Positions 15,356-24,985 of a DNA stretch of 32,003 nucleotides are shown here, in pieces. Position 1 is the first letter of the stretch; every line of letters begins with the position of its first letter. The translations under genes and the position numbers were made by a program. The notes below the pieces were generated by a model. It made no database searches, had not been told where the DNA came from, and saw only the letters and a program-made list of their open reading frames with translations. Where the stretch lies: contig CANFJA010000004.1 in the NCBI GenBank assembly GCA_947447235.1, positions 1-32,003 of the forward strand, in the 5' to 3' direction. This DNA comes from Comamonadaceae bacterium (GTDB taxonomy: Bacteria > Pseudomonadota > Gammaproteobacteria > Burkholderiales > Burkholderiaceae_C).

Positions 15356-15456
15356 GTCGCAAAATCACAGACCGGTGGCTCATGGCTAAATTGTGCGCGA
15401 ATTTGGGGCGGATTTTGGGTGTGTTGATCCAAAACAAGGGTGAACCCTTGAACTGC

Positions 15457-15471
15457 GCACTCTGGCGGTGC
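15457..15471 (-). promoter_or_regulatory. Candidate NtrC binding site upstream of the importer operon
   Basis: The dyad is GCAC, seven bases, GTGC, the same core as the site before urtA. It lies about 130-140 bases upstream of the predicted sigma-54 transcription start, a normal enhancer position. Binding by NtrC is inferred from sequence only. Confidence 0.55.
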
Positions 15472-15534
15472 CTTTGGCGGTGCGTGCCATGCTCCACCAC
15501 GAGGCATAAATACGCGGGCAAGAGAAGTTTTCGC

Positions 15535-15562
15535 AAAGAAAAGGCCTGCATAGGCAGGCCTT
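15535..15562 (-). terminator. Intrinsic terminator of the purine permease gene
   Basis: The arms AAGGCCTGC and GCAGGCCTT (15541-15562) form a perfect 9-bp stem with a 4-base loop. On the minus strand TTTTCTTTG follows. It begins about 42 bases after the permease stop codon. Confidence 0.8.
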
Positions 15563-15603
15563 CGGTGCATGCAAAATGCTTGTGCAGTTTGCATGAAGCG
15601 TGA

Positions 15604-17091
15604 TCAGTGGCTGTCGGCTTGGCGTGCGGCTTGTATGGCTGCAGCGTCATCGTCGTGGGCACCATTGAAGAACAAGTTCAAGAGAACAGCCGAGAGCGAT
15701 GCCAACAAAATGCCGGACTCGATCAGCGGGTGCAGGTTGTGCGGCATCCATTGTTTGAAGTTAGGTGCGATCAGCGGAATCATGCCGATGCCAACGGAGA
15801 TGGCGACCACCAAGCTGTTGAAGCGGTTGTTTTTGAAGTCCACCCCGCCCAAGATGCGAATGCCGGTGGCAGCTACCATGCCAAACATCACCAACCCTGC
15901 GCCACCCAGAACCACGGTGGGCAGCGACTCGACCAGAGCAGCCATTTTGGGAATCACGCCCAAGATGATCAAGATGATGCCACCGGCGACGCAGACAAAA
16001 CGGCTCTTCACGCCCGTGACCGCAACGAGTCCGACGTTTTGCGAGAAGCTGGTGTAGGGGAAGGTGTTGAAAATGCCGCCAATCAAGGTGCCCAAGCCAT
16101 CTGTGCGCAGACCACGCGTCAAAGCAGCGCGGTCCACATGACGGTCGGTCATTTCACCCAAGGCCAAGAACATGCCGGTGGACTCGATCATCACCACAAT
16201 CATCACCAGCGTCATGGTCAGGATGAGCACCGGGTCAAACACGGGCATGCCAAATTGGAAAGGCAGCACCACATCAAACCAAGCAGCTTTGCCCACCTTG
16301 TCGAAATTCATCAGGCCCATGGCTGTTGCCACGACTCCGCCCAAGATGATGCCCAGCAACACAGAAATATTGGCCATGAAGCCGCGTGCGTATTTGGCGA
16401 TTAATAAGATCGAGACGAGCACCAGCGCGGCTATGCCGACGCCGGTGAGGTCGGCGTATTTGGGATTGGGCAGTTTGGCTACCAGTGCCAAATCTTTGGG
16501 CACGGGCGGCAGGATGGCGCCCGGCGCAGAGGCTGCTGCCGCCGCATCTGCCAGCCATTTCGCGTGTTCGGGATTCACGATGGACGGTGCCGTGGGGCCA
16601 AAGGGGTTGCCGAAAATCCAGTTGATGCCAATTCGCATCAGGCTGATGCCGATGACGGCAATGATGGTGCCTGTCACCACAGGCGGAAAGAAGCGCAGCA
16701 GTCGGCTGACGATGGGTGCGATCAACATGGAGATCACGCCTGCACCAATGATGGCGCCAAAGATGAGTTGAGCCCCCGCATCGCCAGGGTTGGTGTTGGC
16801 CATCGACACCATCGGTGCCACGGCTGCAAAGGTCACGCCCATCATCACCGGCAGACGGATGCCGAACCATTGCGTTGCGCCCCAAGATTGAATGAGGGTG
16901 ACCAAGCCGCACACAAACAAGTCGGCCGAGATCAGCATCGCCACTTGCTCCGGGCTGAGCTTTAACGCGCGGCCCACGATGAGGGGCACAGCCACGGCCC
17001 CAGCGTACATCACCAGCACATGCTGAAGCCCTAGCGCGGCCAGTTTGCCGGTTGGCAAACGTTCGTCGACGGGATGGGTGGTTTGTGTCAT
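15604..17091 (-). CDS. NCS2-family nucleobase permease, xanthine/uric acid type
   Basis: Inner-membrane proton-coupled purine permease, 495 residues, about 12-14 hydrophobic segments. The ATG at 17091 has AGGAG six bases upstream. The NCS2 signature reads FSQNVGLVAVTGVKSR. The QN pair is typical of xanthine/uric acid carriers, whereas uracil carriers have EN or similar. The conserved acidic motif is VVMIESTGMFLALGEMTDR. A short Asp-rich end (GAHDDDAAA) follows the last helix. It is transcribed alone toward a terminator, and a palindrome overlaps its promoter region. Purine as a nitrogen source would fit the neighbouring urea genes. Confidence 0.9.
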   Translation of the reverse strand: MTQTTHPVDERLPTGKLAALGLQHVLVMYAGAVAVPLIVGRALKLSPEQVAMLISADLFVCGLVTLIQSWGATQWFGIRLPVMMGVTFAAVAPMVSMANTNPGDAGAQLIFGAIIGAGVISMLIAPIVSRLLRFFPPVVTGTIIAVIGISLMRIGINWIFGNPFGPTAPSIVNPEHAKWLADAAAAASAPGAILPPVPKDLALVAKLPNPKYADLTGVGIAALVLVSILLIAKYARGFMANISVLLGIILGGVVATAMGLMNFDKVGKAAWFDVVLPFQFGMPVFDPVLILTMTLVMIVVMIESTGMFLALGEMTDRHVDRAALTRGLRTDGLGTLIGGIFNTFPYTSFSQNVGLVAVTGVKSRFVCVAGGIILIILGVIPKMAALVESLPTVVLGGAGLVMFGMVAATGIRILGGVDFKNNRFNSLVVAISVGIGMIPLIAPNFKQWMPHNLHPLIESGILLASLSAVLLNLFFNGAHDDDAAAIQAARQADSH

Positions 17092-17119
17092 GAGAACTCC
17101 TGAAGGGTCATTGTTCAAC

Positions 17120-17135
17120 AAACTGTATACAGTTT
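17120..17135. promoter_or_regulatory. 16-base palindrome, likely operator of the purine permease gene
   Basis: The sequence AAACTGTATACAGTTT is perfectly self-complementary and lies 29 bases upstream of the permease start. TGTATACA cores are common in GntR-family operators. A second palindrome, TTTGCATGCAAA, overlaps it (17134-17145). The region is shared with the divergent secretion operon, so either or both could be controlled. Confidence 0.55.
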
Positions 17136-17252
17136 TGCATGCAAATAATCTAGCGGGAAACCCTTATCGGAGTTTCAATATTTGCGATGGGTTGTCGCCC
17201 CATCACGGCTTAGCCCTGCCTATTCTTGAATTTTTTTCAGGGGCCCAAAGTC

Positions 17253-19427
17253 ATGGATGAACTCGAGCTGCTCAAGTTGTATTGCCAGTTGCACCATCAG
17301 CACATAGAGCTTGATCAACTGAAACACCAATTCGGCCTCTACGACGCGCACAGTCAGCCCATGTCGTTGGGCATAGGTGAGGTGTTGAAAGCCCTGCAGA
17401 GTTTGGCGTTTGATGCAACGTTAAAACACGGCAATACGCGTGCCCTGCGAACGGCCACATGGCCCGCATTGATGCCGGTCAGAGACGGGGGCCTGATGTT
17501 GGTTGGAAAAGTGGATGTCAGGCATCGTGATGGCCCCTGTGTTGTCCTTCAAAAAACAGGGCAAAGCATGCCCGACCAAGTCACGCTGCAAGAGTTTGAG
17601 CAACTTTTTGCAGGGGTCTGGATCGACGCCAAGCCAATGGCCAAAAGACATCTTCAGAGTGCCTCTGCCAATGCAGAACAAGAGGTATTTGGTTTTTCAT
17701 GGTTTTGGTCTTCTTTGAAGAAATACAAGTCGCTGATGGCGGAGGTATTGATCGCGTCGCTGTTTTTACAGATCATTGCCTTGGTCACACCCTTGATCTT
17801 TCAGGGGGTGATCGACAAAGTACTGCCCCACCGAACGCTGTCTACTTTGGACGTGATGGTGTTCGCCTTGCTAGGTGTCAGTATTTTTGAAGTGGCCTTA
17901 GGTGCCATGCGGCACTACTTGCTGAGTCACACCACCAGCCGGGTGGATGTGGAATTGGGCAGCAAATTGTTTCAGCACCTGTTGCACTTGCCATTGACGT
18001 ATTTTGAGAGCCGACGCAGTGCAGACACCGTGGCGCGGGTGCGCGAGTTAGACAACGCCCGCAACTTTCTCACAGGCCAGGCGCTGACATGCTGGCTGGA
18101 TGTTCTATTTGTGCTGGTCTATTTGGCGGTGATGCTGTACTACAGCGTGGCGTTGACCATGGTGGTGATGGCTGCATTGCCGATTTTTTTGGGTGCTTCA
18201 GCAGCGATCACCCCTGTGCTGAGAAAAAAGCTGGAAGATAAATTTACTTTAGGTGCCGACAACCAAGCTTATTTGGTGGAGACGGTGACATCGATCGAGA
18301 CACTCAAGAGCCTTGCGGTTGAACCCCAATGGCAACGCGAGTGGGATAGGCGGCTGTCTGACTATGTGCAGGCCTCATTTGATGGGGGGCATTTGGGAAA
18401 CACGACCCATCAGTTCATCAACTTGACGAGCAAGCTATTGACAGTTGCCCTTTTGTGGCTAGGTGCACGTTTGGTGATTGAGGGTGACTTGACAGTCGGT
18501 GGTTTGATTGCCTTCAACATGCTCAGCGGGAGAGTGAACGCGCCTATTTTGAAGCTGTCTTCTTTGTGGCAAGAGTTTACGCAAATGAAGGTCAGCATCA
18601 AACGTTTGGGCGACATCATGAACGCCCCTAGCGAACCCACATTCAAAGCCAATCGATTTTTGCCTACTGCCTTTCAAGGGCGACTCACGTTTGAGCATGT
18701 TGGGTTTCGTTACGCCGCGCAAGCGCCCGAAGTGTTGAGTGACTTGAGTTTTGATGTTCAAGCGGGTGAGGTGATTGGCATTGTGGGCGTTTCTGGCGCT
18801 GGCAAGACGACCATGATGCGTTTGATTCAACGTCTTTATACCCCTGAACACGGACGCATTTTGATCGATGGTTTGGACTTGAGTTTGGTAGACGCCTCGT
18901 GGTTGCGCCGTCAAATCGGTGTGGTGGGTCAAGACACCCTGTTGTTTAACCGAAGTATCAAAGACAACATCGCATTAGCCGATGCCAGCTTGAGCATGGC
19001 GGCCATCACCGAAGCTGCAGAGTTATCCGGTGCGCATGAATTTATTGTGCAGTTGCCTCAGGGCTATGACACGCTCATCGGAGAGCGGGGCGGAAAACTC
19101 AGCGGCGGGCAGCGTGCGCGCATGGCCATTGCGCGGGCCTTGGTCAGAAGTCCGAAGGTGTTGTTGTTTGACGAAGCCACCGCCTCTTTGGACTATGAGA
19201 GCGAGCGCTTGATCCACGACAACATGGCCGCGATGGCGCAGGGCCGAACAGTGTTCATCGTTGCGCACCGGTTATCTACCTTGCGGTTGGCAGACCGAAT
19301 TTTGGTGTTGGATCAAGGGCGTTTGATGGAGACCGGATCCCACAGTCATTTGATCAAGCAAGAGGGACGCTATGCGGCCTTGTACCAAGCGCACCAAGTG
19401 TTGGAGCGCGAAGGAGTTGCCGCATGA
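17253..19427 (+). CDS. Type I secretion system ABC transporter with inactive C39-like domain
   Basis: Exporter ATPase/permease of the HlyB/LapB group, 724 residues. The start is ATG 17253, with AGGGG upstream; an upstream TTG has no support. Residues 1-125 resemble a C39 peptidase domain but lack the catalytic-cysteine motif, as in RTX-type exporters that do not cleave a leader. About six transmembrane helices lie between residues 155 and 440. The ATPase has Walker A GVSGAGKTT (about 512-520), signature LSGGQRARMAIARAL (616 onward), Walker B VLLFDEATASLD and H-loop IVAHRLSTL. The next gene starts inside its stop (ATGA). Confidence 0.93.
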   Translation: MDELELLKLYCQLHHQHIELDQLKHQFGLYDAHSQPMSLGIGEVLKALQSLAFDATLKHGNTRALRTATWPALMPVRDGGLMLVGKVDVRHRDGPCVVLQKTGQSMPDQVTLQEFEQLFAGVWIDAKPMAKRHLQSASANAEQEVFGFSWFWSSLKKYKSLMAEVLIASLFLQIIALVTPLIFQGVIDKVLPHRTLSTLDVMVFALLGVSIFEVALGAMRHYLLSHTTSRVDVELGSKLFQHLLHLPLTYFESRRSADTVARVRELDNARNFLTGQALTCWLDVLFVLVYLAVMLYYSVALTMVVMAALPIFLGASAAITPVLRKKLEDKFTLGADNQAYLVETVTSIETLKSLAVEPQWQREWDRRLSDYVQASFDGGHLGNTTHQFINLTSKLLTVALLWLGARLVIEGDLTVGGLIAFNMLSGRVNAPILKLSSLWQEFTQMKVSIKRLGDIMNAPSEPTFKANRFLPTAFQGRLTFEHVGFRYAAQAPEVLSDLSFDVQAGEVIGIVGVSGAGKTTMMRLIQRLYTPEHGRILIDGLDLSLVDASWLRRQIGVVGQDTLLFNRSIKDNIALADASLSMAAITEAAELSGAHEFIVQLPQGYDTLIGERGGKLSGGQRARMAIARALVRSPKVLLFDEATASLDYESERLIHDNMAAMAQGRTVFIVAHRLSTLRLADRILVLDQGRLMETGSHSHLIKQEGRYAALYQAHQVLEREGVAA

Positions 19428-20755
19428 CTTCAAGCAAACACATTCATAAGCTGAGCAACCCCTTCGCAAGCGCTGCACTGGCAATGCAGCAGCAACCACC
19501 GCCGTATGTGTTGCGGATGGTGTCATTGAGCGTCTGTGCCATGGCGGCTTTGAGTTTGCTGTTTGCCAGCTGTTCAACCATGGACATCGTGGTTTCTGCG
19601 CAAGGTCGGGTCATCCCGTCGGGCAAAAGCAAAGTGGTGCAGCCCTTAGAGGCTGGTTTGGTCCGTTCTGTGCATGTACGCGATGGCCAGTGGGTTCGCG
19701 AGGGGGATACCTTGTTGGCGCTAGACCCAACCCAAACAGGCGCAGACCGCGAGCGCGTTCAGCGTGAATATTGGGAGGCGCAAACCGATGTATTGCGCTT
19801 TAAAGCGCAGTTGGAGGGGAAGTTTCGGTTGGCTGCATCTCAAGACATTCCGTCAGACATTGTGGCGAATCAATCGGTCATGCTGGAAGGACGCTTGGCA
19901 GAGCAGCGCGCCAAATTGGCGGGCTTGGAGGCGGACTTGGTCAAGCGACGGTCTGATGCAGATGCGATTCAAAGCAATATCACCCAATTGCGCAACAGTT
20001 TGCCCTTGATTCAACAGAAGCATCAAATGCGTGAGGCGTTATCTAAGACGGGACACATTGCACAAACCAGCGTGATAGATGCCAAGCTTGAGTTGATCAC
20101 CGCAGAGAAGGATTTGGCAGTTCAAACGAACCGCCTGAGCGAGTCATTGGCCAATTACCAAGCAGCTGTTGAGCAGCGCACGCAAGCGCTCTCTGAATTC
20201 AAATCGAGGACGAGCACTGAGCTGGCCGAGGCCTTGAAAAAACGAGATGTGATTCAACAAGAGTTCATCAAAACCACCCAACGGCATGCGCAACAAACCT
20301 TGCGCGCACCCATTGACGGCATCGTTCAGCAATTGGCTGTCTCCACGGTGGGTGGCGTGGTGACTGCCGCGCAGCCTTTGCTGACACTCGTGCCCGACAA
20401 CGCTCCGCTCGAGCTCGAAGCTCAAGTGATGAATCGCGACATCGGCCATGTCCATGTGGGGCAGCGCGTGATCAACAAGGTTGAGACTTACGACTTCACA
20501 CGCTACGGATTTATCGATGGTGAAGTTTTGTGGGTAGGAACAGATGCCATACAAGACCCTAAGCTGGGTTTGGTCTATCCGGTCCGAATCAAGCTCGCAC
20601 AAACGCAAACACCCCATGCAGTGAATGGCCGTAAGGGGCTGGTGACTGCAGGCATGAATGTGACCGCAGACATTCGCACCGATGAACGCCGCATGATTTC
20701 GTATTTGCTGGCCCCGATGTTGCGCTACCAACAGGAGTCCTTGCGTGAAAGATAA
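19424..20755 (+). CDS. Type I secretion membrane-fusion protein, HlyD family
   Basis: Periplasmic adaptor of 443 residues linking the ABC exporter to the outer-membrane channel. One transmembrane helix (about 29-49, LRMVSLSVCAMAALSLLFAS) is followed by the family hallmark MDIVVSAQGRVIPSGKSKVV. The lipoyl half-motif EAGLVRSVHVRDGQWVREGD comes next, then a long coiled-coil region at about 100-290, and the second lipoyl part LRAPIDGIVQQLAVSTVGGV. The start overlaps the ABC gene stop by four bases. Confidence 0.93.
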   Translation: MTSSKHIHKLSNPFASAALAMQQQPPPYVLRMVSLSVCAMAALSLLFASCSTMDIVVSAQGRVIPSGKSKVVQPLEAGLVRSVHVRDGQWVREGDTLLALDPTQTGADRERVQREYWEAQTDVLRFKAQLEGKFRLAASQDIPSDIVANQSVMLEGRLAEQRAKLAGLEADLVKRRSDADAIQSNITQLRNSLPLIQQKHQMREALSKTGHIAQTSVIDAKLELITAEKDLAVQTNRLSESLANYQAAVEQRTQALSEFKSRTSTELAEALKKRDVIQQEFIKTTQRHAQQTLRAPIDGIVQQLAVSTVGGVVTAAQPLLTLVPDNAPLELEAQVMNRDIGHVHVGQRVINKVETYDFTRYGFIDGEVLWVGTDAIQDPKLGLVYPVRIKLAQTQTPHAVNGRKGLVTAGMNVTADIRTDERRMISYLLAPMLRYQQESLRER

Positions 20756-22127
20756 ATTAATTCGCCTGTTTTTGAGTAGCAATCTATTGAGCTTTTTTGG
20801 CGTGAGTCACGCCCAGTCTTTGATGGATGTCTACCAAAAAGCAAGACTTCAAGACACGCAATTTCTTGCTGCGCGCAGCGCGTTAGACGCTGCACTTGAA
20901 AAGATACCCCAAGCGCGTGCCGGCTTGTTGCCCGTAGTCAGTGTGGCAGCCAATAAAAATTTTCAAATGGGTGAAGGATTCTTCTCTGGAGAGGGTTATT
21001 CGGGTGTGCCAAATGTGTCACGTGAAGTTCGTGCATGGAGTTGGACGGCTCAACTCACGCAACCTGTTTTTCGCCTGAGCAGTTGGGCTGCGTATACCCA
21101 AGCTGATGCTCAAGTGGTACAAGCGAAAGAGCAATTTTTCTTGGCTGAACAAGAGCTCATCGTTCGGACAGCGCAGATTTATTTTGATCTGCAATTGGCC
21201 ATGCAAAGTGTTCATGTCTCAGACGCACAACTCGAAGCAATGCGCGAACAGCTGATATTGGCAGAACGCACGTTTGATGTGGGAACGGGGACGATCACCG
21301 ACGTGCATGAGGCCAAAGCCAAGCAAGCCTTGAGTTTTGCGCAACGTGCCTCGGCGGTGAACGATTTGACAACCAGGCAGGCTGAATTGGAAAAGCTAGT
21401 GGGCCAATACATGCAACTGGCTCCCACAGAGTTGGTCAAGAGTCTGCCTGAGCTGCAACCCAAGCATGTCAGCGACTGGTTGTCGCTGGCGATGAATCAG
21501 AGTCCACAAATTCGAATTCAGCAAGCAACCTTGAGCGTTGCCCAAAACGAGGTCGCCAAAAACATGGCAGCGCATGCACCGACCTTGGATTTGGTGGCCC
21601 ATCGGATGGCCAACTACAACTCGGGTTCTTTGAGCACGCCAGCTGAATTGTCGGCCCGCGTGAACGCTCACCAGGCAGGCGTGCAACTCAGCATTCCGTT
21701 GTTTTCGGGGGGGGCAACCCAATCCAAAGTGCGTGAGGCCGTGGCTTTAGAGCAAAAAGCCAAAGATGAACTTGTCGGAGCCCAACGCACGACGAGCAGC
21801 TTGGTTAGGCAAACATTTGCAGGCGCTATCAACGGGCAAGCTCAGGTGGATGCATTAGAAGCTGCTGTTGAAGCCAGTCAGAACTCTGTGGCATCGAACA
21901 AAATTGGCTTCAAGATTGGGACGCGCATCAACCCCGATGTGCTCAACGCCGAGCAGCAGCTCTACAGCACGCTGCGCGATTTGAATAAAGCACGCGTGGA
22001 AGTAGTGATGCAGCGCCTGAAGCTCAAAGCAGCAACGGGTTCGTTGAGCCCAGACGATGTGTTGCATCTTGATCGAATATTGGTTCCCACTGTCCTAGAG
22101 ACGCAGCTTGCTGCGTTCCACAGGTAG
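20745..22127 (+). CDS. TolC-family outer-membrane efflux/secretion channel
   Basis: Outer-membrane channel of a type I secretion apparatus, 460 residues. The start is a GTG at 20745 that overlaps the end of the HlyD gene by 11 bases and has AGGAG (20733-20737) seven bases upstream. A signal peptide spans about residues 1-23, ending SHA. TolC repeats are seen in the paired SLMDVYQKARLQDTQFLAAR segment and in the later LSLAMNQSPQIRIQQATL; the C-terminal KIGFKIGTRINPDVLNAEQ is a family hallmark. It converges on argG with eight bases between them. Confidence 0.92.
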   Translation: MKDKLIRLFLSSNLLSFFGVSHAQSLMDVYQKARLQDTQFLAARSALDAALEKIPQARAGLLPVVSVAANKNFQMGEGFFSGEGYSGVPNVSREVRAWSWTAQLTQPVFRLSSWAAYTQADAQVVQAKEQFFLAEQELIVRTAQIYFDLQLAMQSVHVSDAQLEAMREQLILAERTFDVGTGTITDVHEAKAKQALSFAQRASAVNDLTTRQAELEKLVGQYMQLAPTELVKSLPELQPKHVSDWLSLAMNQSPQIRIQQATLSVAQNEVAKNMAAHAPTLDLVAHRMANYNSGSLSTPAELSARVNAHQAGVQLSIPLFSGGATQSKVREAVALEQKAKDELVGAQRTTSSLVRQTFAGAINGQAQVDALEAAVEASQNSVASNKIGFKIGTRINPDVLNAEQQLYSTLRDLNKARVEVVMQRLKLKAATGSLSPDDVLHLDRILVPTVLETQLAAFHR

Positions 22128-22135
22128 CCCCTGAC

Positions 22136-23497
<1,362 letters not shown>

Positions 23498-23815
23498 TCA
23501 ACCGAAGTGGCAGATGTAGTGGTAGGGCTCGGTGACACGGATGTCAAATTTGGAGTTGCCGGGAACGCTGAATTGCTCACCAGCGCTGGACTTGACCCAG
23601 TCGTTGCTGCCGTCGAGCTTGTATTCGCAAAAGCCAGCTACACACTCCATGATTTCAGGTGCGCTGGTATTGAAGGTCAGGTTGGCGGGCAAGATGACGC
23701 CCACAGACAGCTTGGTGCCGTTGCTCAGGGTCAGCGCGTGGCTCACGCACTTGCCGTCAAAGAACACATTGGCTTTGGTGGTGACGCTGACGCTGTCGAT
23801 TTTTTCTGTGGTCAT
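23498..23815 (-). CDS. ppnP: Pyrimidine/purine nucleoside phosphorylase (DUF1255 cupin)
   Basis: A 105-residue cupin-fold protein matching PpnP, which phosphorolyses several nucleosides to free base and ribose-1-phosphate. Family segments visible are KLSVGVILPANLTFNTSAPE, EIMECVAGFCEYKL, SAGEQFSVPGNSKFDIRV and the end EPYHYICHFG. It is about ten residues longer than the E. coli protein. The ATG at 23815 is chosen because homology begins there; an upstream extension to 23896 looks random. It ends 21 bases before argG on the same strand, so the two may be co-transcribed. Confidence 0.9.
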   Translation of the reverse strand: MTTEKIDSVSVTTKANVFFDGKCVSHALTLSNGTKLSVGVILPANLTFNTSAPEIMECVAGFCEYKLDGSNDWVKSSAGEQFSVPGNSKFDIRVTEPYHYICHFG

Positions 23816-23894
23816 GGTGCTGGGGTGTGAAAGATTCAAAACCATTGATTTTAGTGGACAGCCCCCTGCCAGCAGCGCCTGACGCTGACTGGGC

Positions 23895-23922
23895 AAACAA
23901 AAAGCCGCAGAACTGCGGCTTT
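23895..23922 (-). terminator. Intrinsic terminator after the glycine-zipper gene
   Basis: The arms AAAGCCGCAG and CTGCGGCTTT (23901-23922) form a 10-bp stem with a two-base loop. On the minus strand TTTTTGTTTG follows. It lies 21 bases after the stop of the glycine-zipper gene and separates it from ppnP-argG. Confidence 0.85.
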
Positions 23923-23943
23923 GTTGGAAGGCTTGAGGCTTGA

Positions 23944-24489
23944 TCAGTAGCGGGGCGCAGAGCCGGGTGGGGGCACATTGCCGTAGTTTTGGGCGGGAGG
24001 TCCAGCCATTGGCGTGATTTGCAGTCGCACGGTGGGGCCCGGGTCGCTGGGCATTTGCACCGTGTACTGCTTGCCAGCAAATTCATAGACGATGTTGTAG
24101 GCCATGGTGCGGTTTTCATAAAACATTTGCTGCGTGCAGTTTTGCACGTTGCGCACTTCAGCCGGTGCATTGCCTTCAACTTTGTCACCCAAGATCGCCC
24201 CACCAAACAGGCCCAACATGGTGGCAGCCGCACGACCTGAGCCTTGGCCCATGCTATTGCCGATGGCGCCACCTGCAATGGCACCCATCGCAGCACCCGC
24301 ACCTGATTTTTGACCTGGGGTGACCACTTGTTCGTTGTTGCACACCTGACGTGGGACAGCGACTTGCTGAATGATGGGCGTGCTCGAGATGACGCGACCC
24401 ACTTCTTGGGATTGCGCGGACAGGCAGAGCAAGGAAAGCGCTGCCATCAGGCTCCCCATCAACGAGGTTTGGATTTGGATGTTTTTCAT
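23944..24489 (-). CDS. Glycine-zipper 2TM-domain envelope protein
   Basis: A 181-residue exported protein of unknown precise role. The ATG at 24489 opens a signal peptide (MKNIQIQTSLMGSLMAALSL, ending AQS). The centre is a glycine-zipper hairpin, GAGAAMGAIAGGAIGNSMGQG followed by MLGLFGGAILGDKVEG (about residues 64-103), of the type found in SlyB/RcnB-like outer-membrane proteins. Two cysteines (VCNNEQ and NCTQQM) flank the zipper. The C-terminus is Pro/Gly-rich (NYGNVPPPGSAPRY). It appears to be a single-gene unit ended by a good terminator. Confidence 0.87.
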   Translation of the reverse strand: MKNIQIQTSLMGSLMAALSLLCLSAQSQEVGRVISSTPIIQQVAVPRQVCNNEQVVTPGQKSGAGAAMGAIAGGAIGNSMGQGSGRAAATMLGLFGGAILGDKVEGNAPAEVRNVQNCTQQMFYENRTMAYNIVYEFAGKQYTVQMPSDPGPTVRLQITPMAGPPAQNYGNVPPPGSAPRY

Positions 24490-24566
24490 GGCGTGTCTCT
24501 GGTTGTGTGACAGGTTGGGAAGTTTAGTCTGTGCGTGCACAAGATCTGTAAAGCAAAGGTAAAAGT

Positions 24567-24926
24567 TCAACCTAGAACGTTTTGCCAAGCTGGTGGGTTG
24601 ACGCCCACGATGACTTGCCCCTGCAGCACGCACACCGGACGCTTGATGACGCTGGCATGTTCGAGCATGACTTGTCGAGCACTTTGGCTGTCGATGACGC
24701 TGGCTTGCAGGGACGGCTCGAGCTTGCGCCAGGTGGTGCCTTTGCGGTTGAGCAGCGTTTCCCAGCCTACTTGAGAAAGCCAAAAGTCAAGCGCCTGCGG
24801 TGGGACACCTTCTTTTTTGAAGTCGTGAAAGACGTAATCTGCGCCGCGCTCCGCAAGCCAAACACGGGCTTTCTTCACGCTGTCGCAGTTGGGTATGCCG
24901 TAAACGGTGAGAGGTATGGATGTCAT
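24567..24926 (-). CDS. ArsC/Spx-family thioredoxin-fold protein (YffB-type)
   Basis: A 119-residue cytoplasmic protein of the arsenate reductase-like family, closest in pattern to E. coli YffB. It begins MTSIPLTVYGIPNCDSVKKA with a single active-site cysteine (C14), then DYVFHDFKKEGV, GWETLLNRKGTTWRKL and the conserved IKRPVCV near the end. True arsenate reduction is not established for this subgroup. The start codon has no ribosome-binding site, and the nine bases before it (ATTCACCCC) are identical to those before the divergent folC start. Confidence 0.88.
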   Translation of the reverse strand: MTSIPLTVYGIPNCDSVKKARVWLAERGADYVFHDFKKEGVPPQALDFWLSQVGWETLLNRKGTTWRKLEPSLQASVIDSQSARQVMLEHASVIKRPVCVLQGQVIVGVNPPAWQNVLG

Positions 24927-24985
24927 GGGGTGAATGATGCCCCAAAGCACGCGGCGCAAAACCGTGGGCGACAATTCACCCCATG
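24924..24985. promoter_or_regulatory. Symmetric divergent start region of the YffB-like gene and folC
   Basis: A 12-base inverted repeat, CATGGGGTGAAT (24924-24935) and ATTCACCCCATG (24974-24985), contains the start codons of both divergent genes. On each strand a -10-like hexamer (CATCAT at 24939-24934; GACAAT at 24970-24975) is followed by exactly TCACCCC and then ATG. Transcription would therefore begin at or very near the start codon, and neither gene has a Shine-Dalgarno sequence. No good -35 is visible. Confidence 0.45.

Larger units (their letters stand above)
15289..15603. promoter_or_regulatory. Control region between the purine permease and ABC importer genes
   Basis: This 315-base gap has no gene I can support. 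From right to left on the minus strand it holds the terminator of the permease gene (15535-15562), an NtrC-type dyad (15457-15471), an inverted repeat with arms CAAGGGT/ACCCTTG (15435-15450), and the sigma-54 promoter (15340-15355) of the importer operon. An open frame continues upstream of the binding-protein start, but it has no signal-peptide logic or ribosome-binding site. Confidence 0.7.

Noticed and set aside
15380-15530. Possible riboswitch (thiamin pyrophosphate or purine type) before the ABC importer
   Set aside because: I looked for the conserved core strings and found only a short CAAGGGT/ACCCTTG repeat. The region is also upstream of the predicted sigma-54 start, so it would not be transcribed with the importer.
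15289-15594. In-frame upstream extension of the ABC binding-protein gene
   Set aside because: The true start at 15288 has a good ribosome-binding site and signal peptide. The extension runs through the sigma-54 promoter.
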